Assembly (NCBI RefSeq): GCF_047777955.1
Contig: NZ_CP180537.1
Coordinates: forward strand, 1,364,001 to 1,428,000
DNA length: 64,000 nucleotides
Source of the DNA: Didemnitutus sp047777955
GTDB taxonomy: Bacteria > Verrucomicrobiota > Verrucomicrobiia > Opitutales > Opitutaceae
Reading direction: 5' to 3'
Shown here: in pieces, positions 1 to 16,092 of the stretch
How positions within the stretch are numbered: position 1 is the first letter of the stretch
Layout of the letters: each line of letters opens with the position of its first letter
Position numbers and translations under genes: made by a program
Notes under the pieces: generated by a model
Databases searched by the model: none
What the model saw: the letters and a program-made list of their open reading frames with translations, nothing else
Told to the model about the DNA's origin: nothing

Positions 1-581
<581 letters not shown>

Positions 582-660
582 TCGCCTCCACTCATTCCGA
601 CTTCACGCGCCGGGGCTCCTTTACGGGGCTCCGGCTGCGTCGTCTAAAAGAAATAACCAC

Positions 661-736
661 AGGCGCGTAGCTCAATTGGTAGAGTAGCGGTCTCCAAAAC
701 CGTTGGTTGGGGGTTCGATTCCCTCCGCGCCTGCCA
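661..736 (+). tRNA. trnW: tRNA-Trp (anticodon CCA)
   Basis: A complete 76-nt cloverleaf can be folded. The acceptor stem pairs 661-667 with 726-732, followed by discriminator G733 and an encoded CCA end (734-736). The D stem is 670-673/682-685, the anticodon stem 687-691/699-703 with anticodon CCA at 694-696, and the T stem 709-713/721-725 with loop TTCGATT. It lies between tuf and secE, the usual position for tRNA-Trp in this gene block. Confidence 0.97.
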
Positions 737-760
737 CTTTCGCCCGAAACAGCGACCCAC

Positions 761-964
761 ATGGCCAATCCGTTCCGCAGTGCCCGTATTTTCTTCAGCG
801 AGCTCGTCGCTGAATTGCAGAAGGCCAGCTGGCCGACTCGCGAAGAGCTGAAGGACTCGACGATCGTCGTGATCGTCGCGTGCGTGCTCCTCGGCCTGTT
901 CACCAGCATCAGCGACTTCGCCCTCTACCAAGTCGTCGACCTGTTCACCCGCTGGGTGAGCTGA
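761..964 (+). CDS. secE: Preprotein translocase subunit SecE
   Basis: SecE is the small subunit that clamps SecY in the inner-membrane SecYEG channel. This 67-residue protein is the short single-helix form. It has an amphipathic N-terminal region with the signature ELQKASWPTREEL (about residues 18-30), then one transmembrane helix (about 34-56). The open frame extends upstream through the tRNA, so the ATG at 761, 24 bases after the tRNA CCA end, is the first sensible start. It is followed 18 bases later by nusG, the standard pairing. Confidence 0.95.
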   Translation: MANPFRSARIFFSELVAELQKASWPTREELKDSTIVVIVACVLLGLFTSISDFALYQVVDLFTRWVS

Positions 965-982
965 TCGCCGCGCCGTTCTTCC

Positions 983-1558
983 ATGTCCCAGACTTCAACG
1001 CCCACCGGCGCCCAGTGGTTCGCGGTTCACACCCTCTCCGGCCAGGAGCAGAAGGTGAAAACCTACATCGAGAAGTTCAAGAAGGCCGAGGAACTCGACG
1101 ACTTCGTCCATGAGGTCCTCCTGCCCACGGAAGTCGTCTCCGAGGTGAAGGGCGGCAAGAAGTCCGTGAAGACGCGCAAGCTCTACCCGGGCTACGTCTT
1201 CGTGAACATGAAGCTCTACGAAGAGGGCAAGGTCATCATCAAGCCCTTCTACTTCGTGAAGGACGCGGCCGGCGTCATCGGCTTCGTCGGTGGCGAGCAT
1301 CCCGCCCCGCTGCGCCAGACCGAGATCGACGAGATCAAGGCCCGCGTCGAGGCCGCCACCGGCAAGGAAATCCCGAAGGTCTCCTTCGAGGTCGGCGAGG
1401 AAGTGAAGATCACCGACGGTGCCTTCGCCAACCTCACCGGCCGGGTCGACGAGATCGATCCCGCGCGCGGCAAGCTCAAGGTTTCCGTTTCCATTTTCGG
1501 ACGGTTTACGCCCGTCGAACTCGAATACTGGCAGGTCCAGCGCGCCTCTGAAAGCTGA
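983..1558 (+). CDS. nusG: Transcription termination/antitermination factor NusG
   Basis: NusG binds RNA polymerase, suppresses pausing and links transcription to Rho or to the ribosome. The 191-residue protein has an NGN domain starting at WFAVHTLSGQEQKVKTYIE (about residues 12-30) with the core LYPGYVFVNM. A C-terminal KOW domain begins around residue 130 (VGEEVKITDGAFANLTGRV). Length is close to the usual 180-190. Its place after secE and before rplK is the standard one. Confidence 0.97.
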   Translation: MSQTSTPTGAQWFAVHTLSGQEQKVKTYIEKFKKAEELDDFVHEVLLPTEVVSEVKGGKKSVKTRKLYPGYVFVNMKLYEEGKVIIKPFYFVKDAAGVIGFVGGEHPAPLRQTEIDEIKARVEAATGKEIPKVSFEVGEEVKITDGAFANLTGRVDEIDPARGKLKVSVSIFGRFTPVELEYWQVQRASES

Positions 1559-1602
1559 TCCGCCGCCCACCATAAACCCGCCACTACTCAGCATCCCTTA
1601 AC

Positions 1603-2028
1603 ATGGCCAAAAAGATCCAAGGCTACGTTCGTCTCCAGCTCCCCGCTGGCGCTGCCAACCCGGCTCCGCCGGTCGGCCCCGCGCTCGGCGCCCAGGGCGT
1701 CAACATCATGGCGTTCTGCAAGGAGTTTAACGCCAAAACCAAGGACCAGAACGGCATGATCATCCCCGTGGTGATCACCGTCTTCTCGGACAAGTCCTTC
1801 ACGTTCATCTGCAAGTCGCCGCCGGCTTCCGTCCTCCTCAAGAAGGCCGCGGGCATCGCGTCCGGCTCGGCCAAGCCCAACCAGGACAAGGTCGGCAAGG
1901 TCACGAAGAAGCAGATCCTCGAGATCATCAAAATCAAGAAGGCCGACCTCAACGCCGGTTCTGACGAGGCCGCGATCCGCATGATCGCCGGCACCGCGAA
2001 GAACATGGGCATCGAAGTCGTCGACTAA
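1603..2028 (+). CDS. rplK: Large ribosomal subunit protein L11
   Basis: L11 forms the base of the factor-binding stalk on 23S rRNA. The 141-residue protein begins MAKKIQGYVRLQLPAGAANP and contains PPVGPALGAQGVNIMAFCKEF, including the proline-rich helix that contacts thiostrepton. The C-terminal rRNA-binding domain ends NMGIEVVD. Length matches the family (about 142). No clear Shine-Dalgarno sequence precedes the ATG. First gene of the rplKAJL group. Confidence 0.97.
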   Translation: MAKKIQGYVRLQLPAGAANPAPPVGPALGAQGVNIMAFCKEFNAKTKDQNGMIIPVVITVFSDKSFTFICKSPPASVLLKKAAGIASGSAKPNQDKVGKVTKKQILEIIKIKKADLNAGSDEAAIRMIAGTAKNMGIEVVD

Positions 2029-2096
2029 CTTTCACCCAACACGCTCACCGCGGGAGCCCCGACTCGTCGGGGCGTTCGCACCGCAAGGAGTCGCAA

Positions 2097-2789
2097 ATGG
2101 AAAAACACAGCAAACGATACAACAGCGCCGTCAAGGTCGCTGACCTCACGAAGGAATATCCGCTCAACGAAGCCGTTGAGATTCTTTCGAAGTTCCCGAA
2201 GGCCAAGTTCGACGAGACGGTCGAGCTGTCCTTCCGCCTCGGCGTCGATCCGGCGCAGGGCGACCAGATGGTGCGCGGCACCACGCCGCTCCCGAACGGC
2301 TCCGGCAAGAAGATCCGTGTGATCGTCTTCACCGACGACCCGGAGAAGGCGCTCGCCGCCGGTGCCGATCACGCCGGCCTCGCCGAGCTGATGGCCAAGG
2401 TCAGCTCCGGCTGGCTCGACTTCGACGTCGCCATCGCGACCACCGAGGCGATGAAGCAGGTCCGCACGCTCGCCCGCGTGCTCGGCCCCAAGGGCCTCAT
2501 GCCGAACCCGAAGTCCGGCACCGTTACCGATGACGTCGCCGCGGGCATCAAGGCCGTCAAGGCCGGCCGCGTCGAGTTCAAGGTCGACAAGACCGCGAAC
2601 ATCGGCGTCGGCGTCGGCAAGCGCTCGTTCACCCCGGCGCAGATCGCCGAGAACGTCGCCGCCGTCCTCGAAGCCGTGGGCAAGGCCAAGCCGGCCGCGT
2701 TCAAGGGCCACTACATCAAGTCCGTCACCCTGTCGTCCTCGATGTCGCCCGGCGTGAAGATCGCCTCGACCGAGTTCAGCAAATTCTAA
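2097..2789 (+). CDS. rplA: Large ribosomal subunit protein L1
   Basis: L1 forms the mobile stalk at the E site and in many bacteria represses its own operon. At 230 residues it has family length. The conserved RTLARVLGPKGLMPNPKSGT and FKVDKTANIGVGVGKRSF are present. A good ribosome binding site (CAAGGAG, about 2084-2090) precedes the ATG. The 68-bp gap after rplK is larger than the 14-bp gap to rplJ. Confidence 0.97.
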   Translation: MEKHSKRYNSAVKVADLTKEYPLNEAVEILSKFPKAKFDETVELSFRLGVDPAQGDQMVRGTTPLPNGSGKKIRVIVFTDDPEKALAAGADHAGLAELMAKVSSGWLDFDVAIATTEAMKQVRTLARVLGPKGLMPNPKSGTVTDDVAAGIKAVKAGRVEFKVDKTANIGVGVGKRSFTPAQIAENVAAVLEAVGKAKPAAFKGHYIKSVTLSSSMSPGVKIASTEFSKF

Positions 2790-2803
2790 GGAGCATCGTA
2801 ACC

Positions 2804-3292
2804 ATGAGAGCCGAAAAGAAATTCCTCATCGACGAGGTCACGACGCACCTGAAGAAGTCTGACTACGTCATCCTCACCAACTTCACCAAGCTGACCGTCG
2901 CCGAGACCGCCGAGCTGCGCAAGCGCCTCGCTCCCGAGAAGGCCGAGTTCCACGTCGTGAAGAACAGCTCGTTCCGCGTCGCGGCCAAGGCCTTCGGCCT
3001 GCCCGAGGTGGACAAAGCCCTCACCGGCCAGACGGCCGTCGTCGTCGGCGGCAAGAATCCCGCCGGCGTCGCGAAGGTCCTCAAGAAGTTCGTCGAGGAA
3101 AAGCAGAAGCTCGAGGTCAAGGTCGGCGTGCTGGACAAGAAAGTCTTCACGACCGCCGAACTCGCCAAGCTCGCCGACCTCCCGTCGTTCGAAGCGCTGC
3201 GTTCGATGCTCCTGGGTCTGTTCACCCAGCAGGGAGCCGCGTTCGTCCGCGTCCTCAACGAGAAGGTCAAGAAGGAGCAACCCGCCGCCTAA
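2804..3292 (+). CDS. rplJ: Large ribosomal subunit protein L10
   Basis: L10 anchors the L7/L12 dimers to the ribosome at the stalk base next to L11. The 162-residue protein has the N-terminal rRNA-binding domain (YVILTNFTKLTVAETAELRK) and the C-terminal alpha helix that carries L7/L12. The start is fixed by AAGGAG at 2788-2793, overlapping the rplA stop. There is no room for a long L10 leader in the 14 bases upstream, so autogenous control would have to act elsewhere. Confidence 0.96.
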   Translation: MRAEKKFLIDEVTTHLKKSDYVILTNFTKLTVAETAELRKRLAPEKAEFHVVKNSSFRVAAKAFGLPEVDKALTGQTAVVVGGKNPAGVAKVLKKFVEEKQKLEVKVGVLDKKVFTTAELAKLADLPSFEALRSMLLGLFTQQGAAFVRVLNEKVKKEQPAA

Positions 3293-3306
3293 ACCCTTTT
3301 CGCGTT

Positions 3307-3330
3307 GCGCCGCCCCTCCTTCGGTGGCGC
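3307..3330 (+). other. Intergenic hairpin between rplJ and rplL
   Basis: Bases 3307-3314 pair with 3323-3330 (8 bp with one G-U, 8-nt loop). No T-run follows, so it is not an intrinsic terminator. It could be an RNA-processing or stability element in the 137-bp gap, where L7/L12 must be made in excess over L10. Its role is inferred. Confidence 0.35.
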
Positions 3331-3429
3331 GCGCGGAAGACCAAAAACTCCCAACGGAGTTCAGCTAGGAGATACGTCTCTTAAACGCGCGGCATTCCCG
3401 CCGCCGCTAGCACTCCCCGGAAGACTACC

Positions 3430-3813
3430 ATGAGCAACATCACCAAAGACCAAGTCATCGAGTGGCTGTCCGCGCAGCCGATCCTCGAGCTCGCGCAGCT
3501 CGTCAAAGACCTCGAGGCCAAGTGGGGCGTTTCCGCCGCCGCTGCCGTCGCTGCCGCTCCCGCCGCTGGCGGTGGCGCTGCCGCCCCGGCCGCCGAAGAG
3601 AAGACCGAGTTCAACGTCGTCCTCACGGACGCCGGCGCGAACAAGATCGGTGTCATTAAGGAAGTCCGTGCGATCACGGGCCTCGGCCTCAAGGAGGCCA
3701 AGGACCTCGTCGAGGGCGCTCCGAAGCCGGTCAAGGAAGGCGTCGCCAAGGCCGAAGCCGAAGAGATCAAGAAGAAGCTCGAGGCCGCTGGCGCGAAGGT
3801 CGAACTCAAGTAA
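3430..3813 (+). CDS. rplL: Large ribosomal subunit protein L7/L12
   Basis: L7/L12 is the multicopy stalk protein that recruits translational GTPases. The 127-residue protein has the N-terminal dimerisation helices (about 1-35), an Ala/Gly/Pro-rich hinge (about 36-57) and the factor-binding domain starting KTEFNVVLTDAGANKIGVIK and containing GLGLKEAKDLVEGAP. The hinge is slightly longer than in E. coli. It sits 137 bp after rplJ, with hairpins on both sides. Confidence 0.97.
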   Translation: MSNITKDQVIEWLSAQPILELAQLVKDLEAKWGVSAAAAVAAAPAAGGGAAAPAAEEKTEFNVVLTDAGANKIGVIKEVRAITGLGLKEAKDLVEGAPKPVKEGVAKAEAEEIKKKLEAAGAKVELK

Positions 3814-3853
3814 CCACTTGGTTCGCACCCACGCATTCAGTTCCAATTCCCGG

Positions 3854-3894
3854 GCACAGGCCGCGCACGTCGCGGCCTGTGCTTCGGCATTTTT
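3854..3894 (+). terminator. Hairpin/attenuator between rplL and rpoB
   Basis: A perfect 12-bp stem pairs 3854-3865 with 3871-3882 around a 5-nt loop. A five-T run follows at 3890-3894, seven bases from the stem. The position matches the partial terminator that separates rplL from rpoB in other bacteria and lowers polymerase relative to ribosomal protein output. The offset T-run suggests partial read-through. Attenuation is inferred. Confidence 0.55.
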
Positions 3895-4003
3895 CCCGTT
3901 CTTTCCCGACGTGACGAGGTCCTCGCATCCGCACGTCCCCACTGCCACTCGCACGGGCGAGTGAGTTTTGTCCCTTTCTTCAATCCATCCACCGGGAGCA
4001 CCC

Positions 4004-7837
<3,834 letters not shown>

Positions 7838-7865
7838 CACTTAAATACTGGGAGCATCACGCAAC

Positions 7866-12002
<4,137 letters not shown>

Positions 12003-12022
12003 GCTCGAGCCCGTTCACTCTC

Positions 12023-12050
12023 AAAGCCGCGGAGCGATCCGCGGCTTTTT
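12023..12050 (+). terminator. Intrinsic terminator after rpoC
   Basis: An 11-bp perfect stem pairs 12023-12033 with 12038-12048 around the loop GCGA. The stem's 3' end merges into TTTTT. It lies 21 bases after the rpoC stop and should end the secE-rpoC transcript. Confidence 0.85.
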
Positions 12051-12131
12051 CTTTGCCTTCGGGGCTAACTTGCCGCGCTGCAGGCTTACAAACTGCGGGG
12101 CAGGGGAGGGCTGACTTTTGCCTTGTTTTTC

Positions 12132-12233
12132 ACTCCGAAATTCGGACCCTCAAAGTCCCTCCCGCCAAAACTCGGAGGTAGAGCCTAGCTCCTTCCGAGT
12201 TACACCCGGCCCTCACCGGCCGGGTGTTTTTTT
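12132..12233 (+). ncRNA. Candidate structured RNA ending in a terminator
   Basis: Between the rpoC terminator and rpsL there is no convincing ORF, but several short complementary segments occur. TCCGAA (12134-12139) faces TTCGGA (12141-12146). ACTCGGA (12170-12176) pairs with TCCGAGT (12194-12200), enclosing GAGC/GCTC (12181-12184/12188-12191). These segments could also pair with each other in alternative combinations. The stretch ends in an intrinsic terminator. It could be a small RNA or an attenuator leader. I do not recognise a known RNA family, and no promoter for it is evident. Confidence 0.25.
12202..12233 (+). terminator. Intrinsic terminator in the rpoC-rpsL gap
   Basis: A 10-bp GC-rich stem pairs 12202-12211 with 12218-12227 around a 6-nt loop and runs into seven Ts (12227-12233). 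It is a textbook intrinsic terminator about 150 bp beyond the rpoC terminator. Either it is a fail-safe terminator, or it ends a short transcript that starts in between. Confidence 0.8.
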
Positions 12234-12516
12234 GTCCGACAATTTCCTCTTCGCCGCAGTCGCCGGAGCACACACAATCGAGGGGCGGATGCGTGGTGTC
12301 AGTCGCTCATTTCCGGTAGCCGAACTGATGCTGTGAATAACTTGGGGAGAAATCAGGTATTTCGCGCTTGAAGTGCGTCATGCTGGCGTGGTTCGCTGAT
12401 CCTCCATTTTCGTCACAAAACAGCATTCGCAGCAAAACTGTGGGTGCACCTGACGCCCGCGGTTTCGGGGTTTCCGCTCTGAAATCCGCGTTTTTCAGCA
12501 CAACGCGAAAAAGTGC
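12234..12516 (+). other. Gene-free stretch upstream of the rpsL promoter
   Basis: I find no convincing coding region, RNA gene or repeat here. Open frames on either strand lack recognisable protein character and ribosome binding sites. Base composition is less GC-rich than in the neighbouring genes, as expected of a regulatory spacer. Confidence 0.5.
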
Positions 12517-12544
12517 TTGCCGGGGCTTTTCGTCCCGGTAGGTT
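12517..12544 (+). promoter_or_regulatory. Candidate sigma-70 promoter for rpsL-rpsG-fusA
   Basis: TTGCCG (12517-12522) and TAGGTT (12539-12544) are separated by 16 bp and lie about 40 bp before the rpsL start. They sit downstream of two terminators, where a fresh promoter is needed. The match is by eye only. Confidence 0.45.
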
Positions 12545-12582
12545 CCGCGCCTTTTCCTCTTTATCCAAGCAACTCTCTTCAC

Positions 12583-12963
12583 ATGCCCACCATCAACCAA
12601 CTCGTGAGAAAAGGACGTCGCAAGGTCCGTGCGAAGTCCAAGGCCCCGGCCCTGCAGGGTAACCCCTTCCGCCGCGGCGTCTGCGTGCAAGTCATGACCC
12701 GCACGCCGAAGAAGCCGAACTCGGCCATCCGTAAGGTCGCCAAGGTCCGCCTCACGAACGGCACGGAAGTGATTTCCTACATTCCCGACGAGGGCCACTC
12801 CCTCCAGGAGCACTCGATCGTGCTCGTGCGCGGCGGCCGTGTGAAGGACCTTCCTGGCGTCCGCTACCACATCGTCCGCGGCACCCTCGACGCCACCGGC
12901 GTCGAGAAGCGCCGTCGTTCCCGTTCCAAATACGGCGTCAAGCGCCCGAAGGCCGCCAAGTAA
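12583..12963 (+). CDS. rpsL: Small ribosomal subunit protein S12
   Basis: S12 lies at the decoding centre and controls accuracy. The 126-residue protein has family length and contains TPKKPNSAIRKVAKVRLTNG and RGGRVKDLPGVRYHIVRG. The lysines associated with streptomycin resistance mutations and the modified aspartate (in KDLPGVR) are the wild-type residues. The frame is open further upstream from a TTG at 12517, but that codon lies in the promoter; ATG 12583 fits the family N-terminus MPTINQLVRKGR. No Shine-Dalgarno is present; the leader is pyrimidine-rich. Confidence 0.97.
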   Translation: MPTINQLVRKGRRKVRAKSKAPALQGNPFRRGVCVQVMTRTPKKPNSAIRKVAKVRLTNGTEVISYIPDEGHSLQEHSIVLVRGGRVKDLPGVRYHIVRGTLDATGVEKRRRSRSKYGVKRPKAAK

Positions 12964-12984
12964 TCACGTTCTTTCCTTTTCACC

Positions 12985-13458
12985 ATGTCTCGTCGTCGCA
13001 GAGCTACTCACCGCCCCACCGTTCCGGACGTCCGCTACAACAGCGCTCTCGTCACCCACCTGATCAACGTGATCATGAAGAGCGGCAAGAAGACCGTCGC
13101 GGAGCGCATCGTTTACGGCGCCTTTGAGCGCGTGAGCGAGAAGCTGCAGAAGGGCGACCCGGTCGACCTTCTCATGGGCGCGATGGAAAACGCCCGCCCG
13201 AAGCTCGAGGTCAAGAGCCGCCGCGTCGGTGGTGCCACCTACCAGGTGCCGGTCGAGATCTCGTTCGAGCGCCAGGAGTCGCTCGCGCTCCGCTGGATCG
13301 TCGACGCCGCCACCTCCCGCAAGGGCACGGCGATGCGCGAGGCCCTCGCGGCCGAGATCATCGATGCCTACAACAACACGGGCACCGTGGTGAAGAAGAA
13401 GGAAGACACCCACAAGATGGCCCAGGCCAACCGCGCCTTCGCCCACCTCCGCTGGTAA
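12985..13458 (+). CDS. rpsG: Small ribosomal subunit protein S7
   Basis: S7 initiates assembly of the 30S head and contacts the E site. The 157-residue protein begins MSRRRRATHRPTVPDVRYN and contains VGGATYQVPVEI, the conserved 16S-binding segment, and ends near HKMAQANRAFAHLRW. It lies 21 bp after rpsL. The leader CACGTTCTTT at 12965-12974 recurs before rpsJ, and there is no Shine-Dalgarno. Confidence 0.97.
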   Translation: MSRRRRATHRPTVPDVRYNSALVTHLINVIMKSGKKTVAERIVYGAFERVSEKLQKGDPVDLLMGAMENARPKLEVKSRRVGGATYQVPVEISFERQESLALRWIVDAATSRKGTAMREALAAEIIDAYNNTGTVVKKKEDTHKMAQANRAFAHLRW

Positions 13459-13470
13459 TCTCTCCACGCA

Positions 13471-15657
13471 ATGTCTTCTCCGATCAACATCACCGTCGTC
13501 ACCGACAAGGCCAAGGTCGCCGCCGCCAACGCCAAGGACCGTCCGTTCCCGCTCGAGTGGACGCGCAACATCGGCATCGCCGCGCACATCGACGCCGGCA
13601 AGACCACGACGACCGAGCGCATTCTTTTCTACTCCGGCGCCGTCCACAAGATGGGCGAAGTCCACGAAGGCACCACGGTGACCGACTGGATGGAGCAGGA
13701 GCGCGAGCGCGGCATCACGATCACCGCCGCCGCCATTTCCTGCGCTTGGAACGCCTCCTTCGGTCCCTGGAAGGGGATCAAGCAGCGCATTAACATCATC
13801 GACACGCCCGGACACGTCGACTTCACCGCCGAAGTCGAGCGCTCCATGCGCGTGCTCGACGGCGCCGTCGCGGTGTTCTGCGCGGTCGCCGGCGTGCAGC
13901 CGCAGTCCGAGACCGTCTGGCGTCAGGCCAACAAATACGGCGTTCCGCGCGTCGCGTTCGTCAACAAGATGGACCGCACCGGCGCCAACTTCTTCCGCGC
14001 CGTCGACGAGATGCGCGAGAAGCTCAAGGCCAACGCGCACCCGCTCTACATTCCGATCGGCCAGGAAGAGAACTTCAACGGCCTGATCGACCTCGTCCAG
14101 AACGTCGCCTACATCTTCGACGAGACGAAGGATCCGCTCGGCATGAATCCGGTCACCGCGCCGATTCCCGCCGAATACGCCGCGCAGGCGAAGGAATACC
14201 GCGAGAAGCTCATCGAAGCCGTCTCCGACTTCGACGACGTCATCGCGAACAAGTATCTCGAAGGCCAGGAAATCACCACCGACGAATTCATCCTCGCCGT
14301 CCGCAAGGCCACGGTCTCGATGAAGTTCACCGGCGTGATCCCGGGCTCCGCGTTCAAGAAGAAGGGCGTGCAGCGCCTCCTTGACTGCGTCGTCAACTAT
14401 CTCCCGAACCCCATCGACGTTCCGCCGATGAAGGGCCAAGACAGCTCCGGCAACGTCGTTGAGGCCATCGTCGACGACAAGGCGAAGCTCGCCGGTCTCG
14501 CGTTCAAGCTCTGGACCGACCCGTTCGTCGGCAAGCTCGTGTTCTACCGCGTCTACACCGGCGTGGTGAAGCGCGGCATGTCCCTCTACAATCCCCGCAC
14601 GCGCCGCTCCGAGCGCGTCTCCCGTCTCGTGCTCATGCGCGCGATGGACCGCGAGGAAATCGAACTGGCCTACGCGGGCGACATCTGCGCGCTCGTCGGC
14701 GTCAAGGACGTCATCACCGGTGACACGCTGTGCGATGAGGACTTCGACATCCGCCTCGAGCCGCCGTCCTTCCCCGAGCCCGTCATCGCGATGTCGATCG
14801 AGCCGAACTCGAAGGGCGACCAGGAAAAACTCGGCGTCGCGCTCCAGCGCCTCGTCGCCGAGGACCCGACCCTCCGCGTCAAGACCGACCAGGACACCGG
14901 CCAGACGATTCTCGCCGGCATGGGCGAGCTGCACCTCGAAATCATCGTCGACCGCATGAAGCGCGAGTTCAAGGTCGAGGCGACCGTGGGCAAGCCGCAG
15001 ATCGCTTACCGCGAGACAGTCACGGCCTCCGCGGACGGCGTCGGCAAGTTCATCCGCCAGTCCGGTGGTAAGGGCCAATACGGCCACGTCGTCGTCAAGA
15101 TCGAGCCGAACGAGAAGGGCAAGGGCATCGAAGTCATCAACGAAATCGTTGGCGGCGTCATCCCGAAGGAATTCATCAAGCCCGCGACGGACGGCATCCT
15201 CGAAGGCGCCAACAACGGCGTCGTCGCCGGTTACCCGGTCGTCGATGCGAAGATCCGCATCATCGACGGTTCCTTCCACGAAGTCGACTCGTCGGAACTC
15301 GCGTTCAAGATGGCCGGCATCTTCGCCTTCAAGGAAGCGATGAAGGTCGCCAAGCCGATCCTCCTCGAGCCGATCATGGGCGTCGAAGTCACCACGCCGG
15401 AAGACTATCAGGGCGACCTGATGGGCGACATCAACCGCCGCCGCGGCCAGATCCAGGGCATGGAGAACAAGAACGGTGCGTGCATCATCTCCGCGCACGT
15501 CCCGCTCGAAATGCTGTTCGGTTACGTGACGGATATCCGCTCGCTCTCGAAGGGCCGCGCGTCCGCCTCGATCACGCCGTCGCACTTCGCGCAGGTCCCG
15601 AACAACCTCCTCGCCAAGATCGTCGAGACCTCTTCCAAGGCCCCGGCCCGCACCTAA
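13471..15657 (+). CDS. fusA: Elongation factor G
   Basis: EF-G is the GTPase that drives ribosomal translocation. The 728-residue protein has about 30 residues before the GTPase domain, some 20 more than E. coli. G1 is AHIDAGKT (residues 38-45), followed by the switch II region DTPGHVDFT and NKMD. The C-terminal domains carry GGKGQYGHVVVKIEP and YVTDIRSLSKGRASAS. It lies 12 bp after rpsG in the standard str operon order. No second tuf follows before the S10 cluster. Confidence 0.97.
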   Translation: MSSPINITVVTDKAKVAAANAKDRPFPLEWTRNIGIAAHIDAGKTTTTERILFYSGAVHKMGEVHEGTTVTDWMEQERERGITITAAAISCAWNASFGPWKGIKQRINIIDTPGHVDFTAEVERSMRVLDGAVAVFCAVAGVQPQSETVWRQANKYGVPRVAFVNKMDRTGANFFRAVDEMREKLKANAHPLYIPIGQEENFNGLIDLVQNVAYIFDETKDPLGMNPVTAPIPAEYAAQAKEYREKLIEAVSDFDDVIANKYLEGQEITTDEFILAVRKATVSMKFTGVIPGSAFKKKGVQRLLDCVVNYLPNPIDVPPMKGQDSSGNVVEAIVDDKAKLAGLAFKLWTDPFVGKLVFYRVYTGVVKRGMSLYNPRTRRSERVSRLVLMRAMDREEIELAYAGDICALVGVKDVITGDTLCDEDFDIRLEPPSFPEPVIAMSIEPNSKGDQEKLGVALQRLVAEDPTLRVKTDQDTGQTILAGMGELHLEIIVDRMKREFKVEATVGKPQIAYRETVTASADGVGKFIRQSGGKGQYGHVVVKIEPNEKGKGIEVINEIVGGVIPKEFIKPATDGILEGANNGVVAGYPVVDAKIRIIDGSFHEVDSSELAFKMAGIFAFKEAMKVAKPILLEPIMGVEVTTPEDYQGDLMGDINRRRGQIQGMENKNGACIISAHVPLEMLFGYVTDIRSLSKGRASASITPSHFAQVPNNLLAKIVETSSKAPART

Positions 15658-15677
15658 ACCCACGTTCTTTATCCGCC

Positions 15678-15986
15678 ATGAAAGGCCAACGCATTCGCAT
15701 CAAACTCCAGGGCTTCGATTACCGTGTGATCGACCAGTCCGCCCTGGAAATCGTCGAAACCGCCAAGCGCTCCGGCGCGCGCGTCTCGGGCCCGATCCCG
15801 CTGCCCACCCGCATCGAGAAACTGTCCGTCAACCGCTCGCCGCACGTTGACAAGAAGTCGATGGAGCAGTTCGAGAGCCGCACCCACAAGCGTCTCATCG
15901 ACATCCTCGAGCCGACCGCGCAGACGGTCGACGAACTCAAGAAACTCAACCTGCCGTCCGGCGTCGACATCACGATCAACGTCTAA
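15678..15986 (+). CDS. rpsJ: Small ribosomal subunit protein S10
   Basis: S10 is a 30S head protein that also partners NusB in antitermination. The start is ATG 15678, giving 102 residues beginning MKGQRIRIKLQGFDYRVIDQ and containing GPIPLPTRIEKLSVNRSPHV. The frame continues upstream inside fusA, but that part is a shadow. The leader repeats CACGTTCTTT (15661-15670). It lies only 20 bp after fusA, so the str and S10 clusters are contiguous here. Confidence 0.96.
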   Translation: MKGQRIRIKLQGFDYRVIDQSALEIVETAKRSGARVSGPIPLPTRIEKLSVNRSPHVDKKSMEQFESRTHKRLIDILEPTAQTVDELKKLNLPSGVDITINV

Positions 15987-16010
15987 CGCTCAACTTTCAG
16001 ACAGTCACTT

Positions 16011-16047
16011 TAGCAGCCACCGGTGGCTCCAATCGCCGGATTGCTAA
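16011..16047 (+). other. Inverted-repeat element between rpsJ and rplC
   Basis: AGCCACC/GGTGGCT (16015-16028) is a 14-bp perfect palindrome. It is enclosed by TTAGCA (16010-16015) and TGCTAA (16042-16047), which could form an outer stem. The 106-bp gap after rpsJ is unusually long for this cluster. An autoregulatory site is possible, but this is inference only. Confidence 0.3.
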
Positions 16048-16092
16048 TGTAGGTCTAAACCAAACGGAAACCCTCCACCTACCACTTAGCCT

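Noticed and set aside
2790..2803. L10-type autoregulatory leader before rplJ
   Set aside because: Only 14 bp separate rplA and rplJ, too short for the known leader structure.
3968..4003. Upstream TTG start for rpoB
   Set aside because: ATG 4004 has a GGGAG ribosome binding site like rpoC, and the extra 12 residues do not resemble RpoB.
12118..12336. 72-codon plus-strand ORF in the rpoC-rpsL gap
   Set aside because: It runs across a strong terminator, has no ribosome binding site and lacks protein-like composition.
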